A DNA stretch of 64,000 nucleotides from Amoebidium appalachense (GCA_963693365.1 CAVNZM010000001.1:8742001-8806000); one strand, 5' to 3'; positions 40,404 through 52,503 are shown, counted from the stretch's first letter. Notes: a model not told the origin generated them from the letters alone. Program-made: numbers and translations.

Positions 40404-42575
40404 CACACACACACACACACCAACACACACACACACACCTCCACCACCAACACCACCAAAAAAAAAAAAAAAAAAATTTGTTCGGAGATTACACAAAGCA
40501 AAAACAACAGAAGAAAGAGCAACATTGAGCTGCTAGGGTTCGAACACTCTTTACGCGCCCTTTGATACTGACTATTGAGCAGGGGCAGGAAGCGTCAGAG
40601 GACAACAAGGTTTCGACAGAGAGTGCTGGCCGGTGGTCCATCCCCGAGTCTTGGGTGCCCTTTGTGTGCTGCACGTCAGATATCAGTACGTGTGTGTGGT
40701 GGTGGTGGGGGGGGGGGGGGGGGGAGGGGGGGAGGAGGGAAGGGGGAGGGGGGGGGGGGGGGATGTGCGTGTGGGGGGAGGGGGGATGTGTGTGTGGGGG
40801 GAGGGGGGGTGAGGGGGGGATGTGTGTGTGAGGGGGTGTTGGTGTGTGTGTGTGTGTGTGTGTCTGTGTCTGTGTATGTGAACGTGCATATGTGTGTGTG
40901 TGTGGCATCAAGTGTTTGGTGTGTGTGTCCGTGTGCGTGTGTGGGCGTCTCTCACTCCTCTCTCCCACTTTGTGTGTGTGTGTGTGTGTGTGTGTGTTGT
41001 GTGTATGTATGTGTGTGTGTGCATGCATGTGGGTGGATGGCGTACACGTGCGCTTACAGACTGTATGTGTGTGGATGTCAACGATTCGCGTACCCTGTGT
41101 AAATTCTAGTGCACACATTTGCATGCCACAACCTTTATTCATTTACTATTATTTATTGCCGCATATCCATTGCATATCTAAGCAATAACAAGTTTAAGGG
41201 TCTTCATATACGAGCTTGCCACTGATATTACACACACCTGAACATTTCCATGCATATCTACCGCATCTATGAACATGAGACATGCATGCGTGCCTCCAGA
41301 GACCACCTACCTGCTTAATGTGCTGTTCAAAATCACTGCCCCGCCATAATAAGCACCTCTGTACCTAACATGCTTTTCCCGATTATTCGAGCGATGCTTT
41401 ACCATAGACCACCCCCCCAAAAAATAACATAAAATAAAATAAAATGAAATGAAATAAATTAAACACACTCTCACACCCACCACCACACCTACACCCTTCC
41501 CAGCACACACACAACACCAAAACACCCCCATACCTTTAATCCCTATTAACCCACAATATTTTCTGCCTCCCTATTCCTCTTCCACGAACCACCCACTTTT
41601 CATACAGTTGTTGCTGGCTCCAGAGCATAACCTCCTTCCCCCTCCCCTCCCCCCCCCCCCCCCCCCCCCCCCCCCCTTCGGGGGGGGCCACCCACCCACT
41701 CATCCAACCACCCACCTGTTCCTTTGTTACATAATTACCCTCACAACATGGGCTTTTATATTGCAGTCTCGGCGTGCTTCTGTTTGCCGAATACTCGATG
41801 TAACCCCCGTACTCTGTGTTGTCTTCTCTCTTACTCCTCTTCGTCTTGTGTAAGCTGTATGCATTCTAACCGTTACCGCCTGCACATTATCCCCCCCCCC
41901 CCCCCCCCCCCCCCCTCTCGTTTTTCACTTTTCCTTTCCCGACCACCTTTATCAACCCACCCTCCTCGCCTATATCTCTCCCCCCCCCCCCCCCCCCCCC
42001 CCCCCCTCCCCTCCCCCCCCGCTTTCTACCCCAACCCCACCCACCCCCACCTCAATCGGCCCCTCCCCACAGTCACTTACTCCTCCGCATTCCCTCAACC
42101 CACCTCCCCCCCCCCAACCACCTTGCACCCACCCACCCTCCTCCCCCCCCCCCCCCCCCCCCTTCCCTCCGTCCTCCCCCCTCCGCCCTCCCCCTCTCCC
42201 CTCTCCTTCCCCTGCCCCTCCGCACCCCCCCCCCCCACCCCCCCCATCAACACCTTTCCACCCCCTTCCACCCCCTTCCACCCACACACCAGTCTCCGGC
42301 CTAGCCAGTGGCATGACGATCAAGTTCTTCCCCGTTTTCTTTGCTTTGGAGCTCCAGCTATCCCCCATCCCAGTCAACACCATCTACTGCATGGGGCCTG
42401 TGTGCATGGCACTATTTTCCCTGCTTGCTCAAAGGGCAAGTAGGAGGGTGGGTAGGGTGCAGGCTGTTTTAACGACAAATAGTGTTGGGATTATGCTGAT
42501 GGCGGCTATGGCTATGCTCAGGGTAGGTGCTGCTTGAAAAGAACCCCCCTCTCTGTCTTTCTCCCTCTCTCTCCC

Positions 42576-42656
<81 letters not shown>

Positions 42657-42677
42657 CTCCCCCTTACGGCCCCCCCT

Positions 42678-42715
<38 letters not shown>

Positions 42716-42783
42716 GGGTAGCGCTGAGGAAAGAAAAGCTCCCCCCACTCCCCCCCCCCCCCCCCTCCCCCCACCTACCCCCC

Positions 42784-42818
<35 letters not shown>

Positions 42819-42849
42819 TCACTCACTCACTCACTCGCGCGTGGGCGCG

Positions 42850-42884
<35 letters not shown>

Positions 42885-43496
42885 TCATGCTCGTTGTTTG
42901 TGCTATGTAAAATATGCATGTGTTGTGCGTCGTGAATGTGTGTGCTATGCAATCTGGAACAAACTCTTACCCTCTTCCCCCCCCAACCTCACCCCATCCC
43001 ACCCTCACCCGACCCCCTTCCCCTCAGCACACACACACACATACATACACACACACACACACACACATTTTTGTACTCTTTGCGTGTGCTCTTTTTTAGG
43101 AAAACAGCAGTGCAGTTTGTCGTGAACACGCACTCTTGTGACACATTCTTTCTCCCCACCCCTCCCCCAGGACCTGCCTGTGAGGCCTGCCCCCTCTCCC
43201 CCCCCCCCTGCCCCACCCCCCTGCATCCCCCTACCACATTTTCCCCCCTCCCTGAAACAAAGTATGCGTTATGTACCACGCGCACGAGGTTACAGAGTCG
43301 GAACCCATGCCTTTGTGGAGGCATAGGAACCCTTCTGATGATGGGCTCTGTTCAAGTGTCTCCTGCCTGCATGCTTGAATCGTTTGATTTCGGTTTCTCA
43401 TTTTTATGACGTTTTGTAGCTTGTCCTTTGTTGTCTCCTCCATATTTCCAACACTCGAACGCATACATCCCCCCCCTCCCTCCCTCCCAACACCCC

Positions 43497-43572
<76 letters not shown>

Positions 43573-43723
43573 CTCTTTCACCACACATGCTTTGCATTCA
43601 TTATTCTCACACACTGACCCTTCCTTTTCCTTTTTTTTTTTTTTTTCCCCTACAGCCGGTGTGGCGCACACAGCAGGTGGTGGTAGTGATAGTCTACTTC
43701 ATACGCTCCCTCCCTCCCAACAC

Positions 43724-43795
<72 letters not shown>

Positions 43796-44387
43796 CTCTT
43801 TCACCACACATGCTTTGCATTCATTATTCTCACACACTGACCCGTCCTTTTCCTTTTTTTTTTTTTTTTTTTCCCCTACAGCCGGTGTGGCGCACACAGC
43901 AGGTGGTGGTAGTGATAGTCTACGTCATACGCACTGCATGCATGAACTGCACATACCCCCTCATGCGCTCCATTCTGATGGACTACGTCACGAAGGTAAG
44001 ACTAATCTCCGAGTCACGTAGCTACACTGTCTCTTGATCCCTCTCCGCCTCTTTTTTGTCTCTCCATATCATCTCTCTAACGCGTACATTACCCCCACTC
44101 CCCGCCCCTCCTCCCCCTCTCCACCCGTAATCCCCCAAGCAACCCTGCTCGTCTCTGATCAAGACGGGTGACCTACTCATGTTCAAGTGAAACAGTATCT
44201 GAGTTGGGTTTCGTTAACGAGGGGAATAGGTCGAAACTCGGGTACTGTGGATGACGTGGGCCCCCCCTGAGGATGGGCTCTGCTTATTATGCATACTCTT
44301 TATGTATGGCTTGCATTCTGCATCGTGTTATCCGTTTGTTCTTGTGTACTTCGTACTTTTTGACGCATTCAAACCCCCCCCTCCCCC

Positions 44388-44418
<31 letters not shown>

Positions 44419-44664
44419 AAAAAAGAAAAAAAAAAAGAAAAAAGGCCCCACGCACCACACACCCACACACTCTGTTTTCCCTTCTCCCCGAACGGTCACC
44501 AAGTAGTTTGTGCATATGTTGGTTTGTGTTCGTGTGTAGGCACTTAAGTGTGCCCCTGGTATGGGCAAGTTGACGAATGGATTAGCGGGTGTGTCTGCAA
44601 AGGTGTTGTTATTGTGTGTCCCCCCCCCCCCCCCCCCCTCCCCCCCCCCCTCCCTCCCCCCCCC

Positions 44665-44714
<50 letters not shown>

Positions 44715-45287
44715 GAAGGAAGGAAGACAGAAGGAAAGGAAGAAATAAAGAAAAGAAAAAAACTCGGGGGGCAAAAAATCGGGAAAGAGAGGAAAGAAAG
44801 CGGGAGGGAGGGGGGGGGGGGGGGGGGGGGGCGAGACACGCATTGGCCGGAGGGCCCACACACCTTCTCCCCCGCGCCTCATTTGGACGTCGGACCAATA
44901 ACCACCCCTCGTTACCGGCCTACCATCATTATTAAACGCTGTTTTTCTCAAGTTTTCTCCCATAAATCTCATCTCCTCCTAACCTGTTGTTTTTCCCTTT
45001 TATAGGAAAATCGAGGCAAATGGAATTCTCTTGAAAGCATCAGCAGCTTTGGGTGGAGCGGCAGCGCCGCGCTCGGGGGCGTTTTGGTGGACCGGGTTGG
45101 TTTTGGACACACATTCTATTTCACTGCTCTGGTTCAGTTTGTTGCTCTTGTACCCGTGTTCCTACTGCTCCCCGTTGTGCCGATCGAAAAGTCTTCTCAG
45201 AAATCCGATTTGGTAAGCGACGAGGCAAAGCCATTGGTTGGTGGAGTTGGGAAGGAGGAGCTTTACGGCACCACGGAGACGCTCTGA
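37351..45287 (+). CDS. Major facilitator superfamily transporter, 453 residues, seven exons
   Basis: This is a multi-pass membrane transporter of the MFS fold; its substrate cannot be told from sequence. Exons 37351-37503, 38328-38605, 40150-40351, 40583-40685, 42293-42522, 43882-43995 and 45006-45287 join in phase to 453 residues. Residues 9-36 form a first membrane helix ([19 protein letters not shown]). Residues 63-72 ([10 protein letters not shown]) match MFS motif A in the loop between helices 2 and 3. Exon 3 holds two membrane segments. Exon 4 is a hydrophilic central loop. Exons 5-7 carry the second half, with [11 protein letters not shown] and [15 protein letters not shown], which resemble the conserved second-half signature of eukaryotic MFS permeases. 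Intron 2 starts GCAAGT, a GC-AG intron; this choice restores frame and gives TWRYVSQ. The start has a good context (AAACATGG). Confidence 0.88.
38606..40149 (+). other. GC-AG intron (intron 2 of the MFS gene)
   Basis: The donor is CG|GCAAGT at 38605/38606 and the acceptor is TTTACAG|A at 40149/40150. The alternative GT donor four bases on (GTATCC at 38610) would put the next exon out of frame (ICFSDF instead of YVSQIF). GCAAGT is the usual sequence of functional GC donors. Confidence 0.75.
43258..43470 (+). repeat. Dispersed repeat, CATACATC-ending family
   Basis: GAGGTTACAGAGTCGGAACCC and CCTTCTGATGATGGGCTCTG lead to CGCATACATCCCCCC. It is a close relative of the copy at 490-698 and lies in MFS intron 5. 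Confidence 0.65.
43476..43932 (+). repeat. Tandem duplication (226-229 bp) spanning the MFS exon 6 acceptor
   Basis: Each unit has CTCCCTCCCTCCCAAC, a (CA)n tract, AAACACTCTTTCACC, TTTGCATTCATTATTCTC, a T run, CCCCTACAG and the exon start CCGGTGTGGCGCACACAGCA. The acceptor copies are at 43655 and 43881. Only the second runs on into the complete exon 6 with a donor; the first reads [17 protein letters not shown] and then falls back into the next unit. Confidence 0.9.
44135..44374 (+). repeat. Diverged full-length dispersed element ending in poly-C
   Basis: CGTCTCTGATCAAGACGGG, TCTGAGTTGGG, CGTTAACG, GGTCGAAACTCGGG, GAGGATGGGCTCTGC and GACGCATTCAAACCCCC are in the same order as in the 451-bp unit. 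It lies in MFS intron 6. Confidence 0.7.
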
Positions 45288-45934
45288 GCTGAACACTGTG
45301 AGAGAGTGGTGGTTCTCTGCATGACATTGTGGGTTTGTAGCTATAATTAAGTTATTTTATTTTTGTTATTTCACTTTCGTTTTACAATGTGTAGAGTCTG
45401 TCGAATAATGATTTGTGATTTGATTATAGGACGTGGTGGGTTACTGATGATAATGAGACTGTGTGTAACTTATTAAGGTGTTTTACATTTTGGTTTTTTA
45501 AATTAAATTTTATTTTAGTGAAGGAGGGGCCAGAATGCAGTCTTTGTGTCGCTTTATTCTTTCTAATATCCCTAATTGGGTGGGCGCAAATTCTCAAGTT
45601 CCCATGTACAATCCGGGCAAGGTGATTGATAGATTATCATGCGTGGGATGCGACACGTGCTATGCATAGCGATAGTGCAACTTGACTGGGTAAATACCCG
45701 GGGTAAATCAGTGACTAGAAGAATACGCCTTAAGAATCCAATGTATAGAAATTAAATGAAATCTGGCCAGTATATCAAGGATGTCTCTGTGAGCATCATG
45801 GCCCAAATAGATAGTGTTGAAAATTGAAAACTGAAAACTGAAAATTAAACTGATTTTTGTCCGCACTGGTGAATATTCTTCCCGCGGTGGCTGTATAAGT
45901 GCGTAACTTCTTTCCAATCTCTTCCCTCCCCCCT

Positions 45935-45979
<45 letters not shown>

Positions 45980-46386
45980 AAAAGGGGGGGGGGGGGGGGG
46001 GGAATGAAAAAAAGCACGGCTTACACGTGTGCTCACACTCGCACACAACTCCTTCTCTCACCTAGCCGCTCGTTGCTTTCCCCCTGTTGGTGCCTGCGGA
46101 GAAACTTTCGGATATGCAGCTTTAGATATCTATAATGTAATATTTCTACTTTTTTATCGTTTTATAATGGTGGTTCTGGCGCGGTTGCGATGCTAAAACC
46201 TCCCTGACAAGTACCCCCTCCACTCTTCCCCCCTCCTCCCCCTCCCCCTCCCCTCCCCCCTCCCCCCTCCAACCCCCCCCCCTCCCCCCCCCCCCCCCAA
46301 AAAAAAGAAAAAAAACAAAACAAAAAAGGCCCACTCACCCACCAACCCACCACCACCCAGTCACCCAGCCGTAGTACCACACACGC

Positions 46387-46417
<31 letters not shown>

Positions 46418-46655
46418 TTAACAAACACACGCACATACCCCCCACCCAAGCCCACACCCACCCACACACACAAACTTTATTAATCACCGTATACTTATGT
46501 GGCTGCGCAAATCGCCCCCTGGTGCTTCAAAGTTCAGTGAGAAGGGATTTTGAACCAACGAGCATGGGAATGAGCCCGAGTCCCGTGCATGCTCAGGCTC
46601 CGAGCTCCAGTTGAAGCGCATTTATTGTCAAGATCGTAACAACAACAACATTGTC

Positions 46656-46687
<32 letters not shown>

Positions 46688-47711
46688 CTTGCAACAACCC
46701 CAAACCACCCCACCCCACCCCCCGGCCCACTTTCCCCGCCTCCTCACCTCCCCTTCACCCCCTCCTCCCCTCCTCTCCGCCCCCCCTACCCCCCTCCTCC
46801 CCTCCCCTCCTCCCCCCCCCCCCTCCTTCCGCCCCCCTCCCCTTCCCTCCCCCTCCTCCCCTCCCCCCCCCCCTCCCCCCTCCCCCTCCCCCTCCTCCCC
46901 CCCCCCCCCCCCCCCATAACCATGCTTATGTTTAAATAAGCATGGCCCGGCCCTCCCAACACGGGCACCAAAGCTATATAAAAAGGTCAAGAGTTTCAAA
47001 TTGGGCATATTGGCACCGTATGAAACATGGCAACTATCATTAATAATAACACCAATTATAGTAATACTGTCGTATCCTAATATATGTGTACTAGAGACGC
47101 GGCACTCTACTAAGTGTACACACACGAAAAGGAACGAACGTGTACAGAAAAACGGTAAAGTTTATTAAGACCAGGCTCCGACGGGCAAACTTAGATCCGT
47201 ACGGATTGAGTCTAAGTTACGACTGAGGCCATCAAGGCCGTGCCCTACAAGATCATCATCACCTGGCCCCCTACGATGCCACATTCCATTAACATTCCGA
47301 TCTACTTTTATTGTGCGCCTGCACGAGCTAAGTCGATCTACTCAACTAATATATTTATCCAAGTCTCACCCCTCACCCTCCCCCTAGTGGCACCGCAGAG
47401 TCTAAATCTACATTTCATACTATCCTCCCCCCCCCCTCCCTCCCCCCCTTTCCTCTACATCTACATATATAAATACGTTTGGCAACATATACTATCAAAC
47501 CTTGCCAATCCTTACAAAAGGGCTTCTGCCCGAACAATGACATTCCTAAGTCCTCCTACGATCTATCCTACACACTAATTAGAATTCTATTGGACGGCTG
47601 TCCCGGCTGACGTGGTCCAATGCCCTGCGCCGGCAGAGGCAAGATGATGCACGCAGCTGCACAGCTATCTTGAGGCCCCGGACTTGATCTTGATGATCTG
47701 TGACCCGGGCC

Positions 47712-47745
<34 letters not shown>

Positions 47746-47940
47746 ATCTCGATCGTAGACTTAGGCTAATCTGCTGAGACGGATTAGTATATGTCAAATA
47801 CTACTACTAGGCTACTATTAATAATAATACTTATTAACATTTCCCACTCACTGTGCTTGGCCGAAAGTGATTTTTTTGGGGTGTCTTCCACTTGCACATA
47901 TATATTTGCATAAAGCCAACTATAACTATTCACTTAAGTT
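45288..47940. other. Intergenic DNA after the MFS gene
   Basis: It contains poly-C/poly-G near 45945-46002, C-rich pyrimidine DNA at 46200-46300, (CAA)n at 46638-46690 and C-rich DNA to 46914. CCATGCTTAT/ATAAGCATGG (46920-46945) forms a 10-bp hairpin, followed by TATATAAAAAGG at 46975. AACTTAGA...TCTAAGTT near 47188-47217 is another stem. A C run lies at 47714-47744. No protein family is recognised in any frame. Confidence 0.6.
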
Positions 47941-47943
47941 GAA

Positions 47944-50178
47944 TTCGAATTGCAATCTCCGCACGAGTTCAAAGCTTTCGCGTTTTTTGCTTTTTTTGAC
48001 CGTGTGTTTTTGCTGCCCTGTGCTGGTATTCCGTGCGCGCACACACTGCGTCCCTGCGGCCCCAGCGCCTCGGCAGCGTGGTGTGTGTGTGTGTGTGCTG
48101 GCCCTTTTTGGCAATCTCCACTCGAGCTCAAAGCTTTCACGTTTTTTGCTCTTTTTTGACCGTGTGTTTTTGCTGCCATGTGCTGGTAATCCATGCGCTC
48201 ACACACTGCGTCCCTGCGGCCTCAGCGCCTCGGCAGCATGGTGTGTGTGTGTGTGTGTGTGCCGGCCCTTTTTGGCAATCTCCGCATGAGTTCAAAGCTT
48301 TCGCGTTTTTTGCTTTTTTTGACCGAAAAAAGGGCCGGCACACACACACACACCACGCTACCGAGGCGCTGAGGCCGCAGGGACGCAGTGTGTGCGCGCA
48401 CGGAATACCAGCACACGGCAGCAAAAACACACGGTCAAAAAAAGCAAACAACGCGAAAGCTTTGAACTCGTGCGGAGATTGCCAAAAAGGGCCGGCACAC
48501 ACACACCACCACGCTGCCGAGGCGCTGAGGCCGCAGGGACGCGGTGTGTGCGCGCACGGAATACCAGCACACGGCAGCAAAAACACACGGTCAAAAAAAG
48601 CAAAAAACGCGAAAGCTTTGAACTCGTGCGGAGATTGCCAAAAAGGGCCGGCACACACACACACACACACCACGCTGCCGAGGCGCGCAGGGACGCAGTG
48701 TGTGCGCGCACGGAATACCAGCACACAGCAGCAAAAACACACGGTCAAAAAAAGCAAAAAACGCAAAAGCTTTGAACTCGTGCGGAGATTGCCAAAAAGG
48801 GCCGGCACACACACACACACCACCACGCTGCTGAGGCGCTGAGGCCGCAGGGACGCAGTGTGTGCGCGCACGGAATACCAGCACACAGCAGCAAAAACAC
48901 ACGGTCAAAAAAAGCAAAAAACGCGAAAGCTTTGAACTCGTGCGGAGATTGCCAAAAAGGGCCGGCACACACACACACACACACCACGCTGCCGAGGCGC
49001 TGAGGCCGCAGGGACATGGTGTGTGCACGCACGGAATACCAGCACACGGCAGCAAAAACACACGGTCAAAAAAAGCAAAAAACGCGAAAGCTTTGAACTC
49101 GTGCTGAGATTGCCAAAAAGGGCTGGCACACAACACACACACAACGCTGCCGAGGCGCTGAGGCCGCAGGGACATGGTGTGTGTGCGCACGGAATACCAG
49201 CACACGGCAGCAAAAACACACGGTCAAAAAAAGCAAAAAACGCAAAAGCTTTGAACTCGTGCGGAGATTGCCAAAAAGGGCCGGCACACACACACACACC
49301 ACCACGCTGCTGAGGCGCTGAGGCCGCAGGTGTTGACGCAGTGTGTGCACGCACGGAATACCAGCACACGGCAGCAAAAACACATGGTCAAAAAAAGCAA
49401 AAAACGCGAAAGCTTTGAACTCGTGCTGAGATTGCCAAAAAGGGCTGGCACACAACACACACACAACGCTGCCGAGGCGCTGAGGCCGCAGGGACATGGT
49501 GTGTGTGCACACGGAATACCAGCACACGGCAGCAAAAACACATGGTCAAAAAAAGCAAAAAACGCAAAAGCTTTGAACTCGTGCGGAGATTGCCAAAAAG
49601 GGCCGGCACACACACACACACACACTACGCTGCCGAGGCGCTGAGGCCGCAGGGACGCAGTGTGTGCGCGCACGGAATACCAGCACACAGCAGCAAAAAC
49701 ACACGGTCAAAAAAAAGCAAAAAACGCGAAAGCTTTGAACTCATGCGGAGATTGCCAAAAAGGGCCGGCACACACACACACACACCACGCTGCCGAGGCG
49801 CTGAGGCCGCAGGGACGCAGTGTGTGCGCGCACGGAATACCAGCACACGGCAGCAAAAACACACGGTCAAAAAAAGCAAAAAACCCGAAAGCTTTGAACT
49901 CGTGCGGAGATTGCAAAAAAGGGCCGGCACACACACAAACACACACCACGCTGCCGAGGCGCTGAGGCCGCAGGGACGCAGTGTGTGCGTGCACGGAATA
50001 CCAGCACACGGCAGCAAAAACACACGGTCAAAAAAAGCAAAAAACGCAAAAGCTTTGAACTCGTGCGGAGATTGCCAAAAAGGGCCGGCACACACACACA
50101 CACACACACCACGCTGCCGAGGCGCTGAGGCCGCAGGGACGCAGTGTGTGCGCGCACGGAACACCAGCACACGGCAGC
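47944..50178. repeat. Satellite array A, about 160-bp unit, with an internal orientation switch
   Basis: From 48326 to 50178 there are twelve copies in one orientation; the landmark CGGAATACCA (with variants) recurs every 154-164 bp (48401, 48557, 48711, 48871, 49032 and so on to 50157). From 47944 to 48325 about 2.5 copies run in the opposite orientation. Units contain AAGCTTTGAACTCGTGCGGA, GGGCCGGCACAC and a variable short (CA)n that explains the length differences. Long ORFs run through it because the unit has few stops; they are not genes. Confidence 0.93.
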
Positions 50179-50795
50179 AAAAAAAGCACACACACTCACC
50201 TTATTAGTTTGCAGAGGTTTTGGCATCCTGGTTTGAGCATGTATGGTGCCGGACATCGTAGATCGACCCCTCCGGAAACTCCGATCATATGGATAGATCC
50301 AGCTCAATAAAACATGTAAATGTGGGTGTGGTGGGGCGCAAATTGCATTTTTGGACAGGTCTCATCGAGTGCTTGGGGGCTACGCTTTGAGCGGCTGAAA
50401 AATCTTGAAAAATAAAAAGTTTTTCTAATAGTGAAAATTTTGACCCCGATGAGGGGTGCATATGACGTCATCGCTTTTTACCACATGCATATCTCGATTC
50501 CCTCATAGTCGACCAAGCACTTTCTTTGCAGTTTTGGACTCGTCTCGACGAGACCTGTCGAGCCATACCACTGGCACTTGTCTGTGGCCTTTATTTCAGA
50601 AGCTCATTTTCACAAATTTCACTGATACACCATCTGAGTTGGTGGGTAGGGGTTTTCGGGAGGGGGCTCGGCAGGGTGGGTTAGTTGCTAGCCAATGGTT
50701 ACCCATAGCCTGTAGTTGTTGCCTTGTGCTAGAAGTGCCGCTCTTGGTTCCCCGCTCGGGACCAGGGGCGGCGTTAGTTTGAGTGAAGCATAACC

Positions 50796-51158
50796 ATGGG
50801 GCGTGTTAGCAATAGGACCAAACAATGCCGAACAGCGGCAAAGGCCCCCGTTAAGTTGAAGCGTTCTGCGGGAGAGCTTTCTGCAGAGCTCAGGCCTGGT
50901 AAACGTGTAGCCATGTGTGAGGGGGGCGAGGATGACAAGGGCAAGGAGGCTGACGATTCTGAGTTACCCGAGCATGTTGTAGACACCGACACACCCGATA
51001 TGATAGACCTGTTAGAGCCCCTCCCTAGCATACAATTCAGGCAAACTCGTGCCCAACAAGGGGAGGCACGGTTGTCCCAACACCTCTCCGGAGAGTCACG
51101 GAAAAACAAAGCGAAAAAAAAAAAAAAAAAAATCCAGTGTCTCTGTTGCCGCTCATGA
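50796..51158 (+). CDS. Hypothetical ORF, 120 codons, inside the inverted-repeat segment
   Basis: The start codon has a favourable context (ACCATGG). The product is basic at its N-terminus (MGRVSNRTKQCRTAAKAP) and acidic in the middle (EGGEDDKGKEADDSEL). It ends in a lysine run and CLCC just before a poly-C tract. The residue mix is not that of a simple repeat, so a real exon is possible. I recognise no domain. Its A-run and abrupt end suggest a truncated or spliced reading frame. Confidence 0.3.
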   Translation: MGRVSNRTKQCRTAAKAPVKLKRSAGELSAELRPGKRVAMCEGGEDDKGKEADDSELPEHVVDTDTPDMIDLLEPLPSIQFRQTRAQQGEARLSQHLSGESRKNKAKKKKKKIQCLCCRS

Positions 51159-51219
51159 AACCCCCCCCCCCCCCCCCCCCCCCCCCTTCAATTTAGCTTG
51201 AAGTTCAGCACATATATAC

Positions 51220-51408
51220 ACACACACAGGGAGAAGGGGGAAGAAGGGAGGAGGGGGGGGAGGGGAGAGAGAGGGGAGGGAGGGAAAAAGGGGGGGGGGG
51301 GGAGGAGAGGGGGGTCAGACATTTATCCTCACTGTTGCATTCCTCCCACCCCCCCCCCCCCCCCTTTCTCCTCCCCCTTGCGTTCTGCACACAAGCGCAT
51401 GCGCACGT

Positions 51409-51445
<37 letters not shown>

Positions 51446-51693
51446 CGCACACACGCACGCACACACACACGACACATCATACACAGGGGGAAGGGGGAAG
51501 AAGGGGGGGGGGGGGGAGGGGGAGGGAGAGGGGGGAGGGGGAGAAAGGGGGGGGAGGGGGGGGGAGGGGAAGGAGGGGGGATCGAACATTGATCCTCACT
51601 GTTGCACTCCTAAACCCCCCCCCTCCCCCCCCCCCCCCTTTTCCCCTTCCCTTGAGTTCTGCACACATGCGCACGAGCACGTGCACACAGACA

Positions 51694-51761
<68 letters not shown>

Positions 51762-51772
51762 CACACACACGT
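51220..51772. repeat. Two-copy block of purine-rich, poly-C and CA repeats
   Basis: A unit of about 265-270 bp occurs twice (about 51227-51485 and 51486-51770): GGGAGAAGGGGGAAG purine-rich DNA, ATTTATCCTCACTGTTGCA or ATTGATCCTCACTGTTGCA, a C run, TTCTGCACACA.GCGCA, then (CA)n. It is a segmental tandem duplication made mostly of low-complexity DNA. Confidence 0.8.
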
Positions 51773-51992
51773 GTAATCTGGGTTGTCTGAAGTGAGACGG
51801 CGGGGTCTCGTTATGTCCTCATAGAGAACCATGGTTGCGTGCAGACAAGCCGTGTCCGAGTAACAGGCTCCGAGAACGTTGATTACCGACACGAACAGTT
51901 CTGAGAAGCTGCCAGCACTGCAACGCCCGATACATGGACGCCAAGAAACTGCACTTAATTAGCTAAAATTTTGCGCAACATTTGCGCAAACA

Positions 51993-52030
51993 ACTAATTA
52001 CGCGCTAATTACGCGCTAATTACGCGCTAA
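51993..52030 (+). repeat. 12-bp tandem repeat (CTAATTACGCG)
   Basis: About three copies of CTAATTACGCG are followed by related CTAATTACTC. The unit is partly palindromic. It lies in AT-rich DNA near the right end of the inverted-repeat segment. Confidence 0.8.
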
Positions 52031-52328
52031 CTATTACTAATAAAACACTAATTACTCATTAATTAAGGGTTTGAGGGGCCTATGACGTCATCGTTTTTTC
52101 ATAATAGACATATCGCGAAAAAAAAGGTATGGGCGTGATCCTCTCGTCGAGAGGACCTCTAAACTGCTTTCGCCTTCACGGTATCGCGATCGGGGGGCCA
52201 GATATCTATAGGGTGCCATCTACGATGTCCGGCACCATACGGTAGTTTGATGGCCAGAATGGATCTGGAAACGTGCACACGTGTGACAGTGTGCAAAATT
52301 GATGATTTATGATCCAGATTTGAATCAA

Positions 52329-52372
52329 GTTTGTGATTGGATAGAAAAAAGTTAGTTTGTGATTGGATAGAA
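52329..52372 (+). repeat. Direct repeat of 18 bp, 26 bp apart
   Basis: GTTTGTGATTGGATAGAA occurs at 52329-52346 and 52355-52372, just before satellite array B. Each copy carries ATTGG, an inverted CCAAT. Confidence 0.9.
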
Positions 52373-52503
52373 TAAATTCATATTTTTATCCACTGTGCAC
52401 AACTTGCCCATCGCGATGCACGGGTAATACAACTCAGCCCTAACCGCCCCTCCCCCCCCCCCCCCCCCTCCTCCCCCCCTCCTCCCCCCCCCCCCCCCCC
52501 CCC

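Larger units (their letters stand above)
50241..52240. mobile_element. 2-kb segment bounded by exact 23-bp inverted repeats
   Basis: The 23 bases at 50241-50263 (starting GTATGGTGCCGGACATCG) are exactly inverted at 52218-52240. The segment lies between the two satellite arrays and holds the ORF at 50796-51158, C runs, purine-rich repeats and CA tracts. This fits a non-autonomous DNA transposon or a foldback structure. I see no matching target-site duplication and no transposase. Confidence 0.45.

Noticed and set aside
43656-43706. First copy of MFS exon 6 as an additional exon
   Set aside because: It lacks the second half and a donor, and the complete second copy joins in phase with exon 7.
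48033-50207. ORFs of up to 269 codons through satellite A
   Set aside because: Open frames exist on both strands and repeat with the satellite period; the peptides are copies of the unit, not a gene family.
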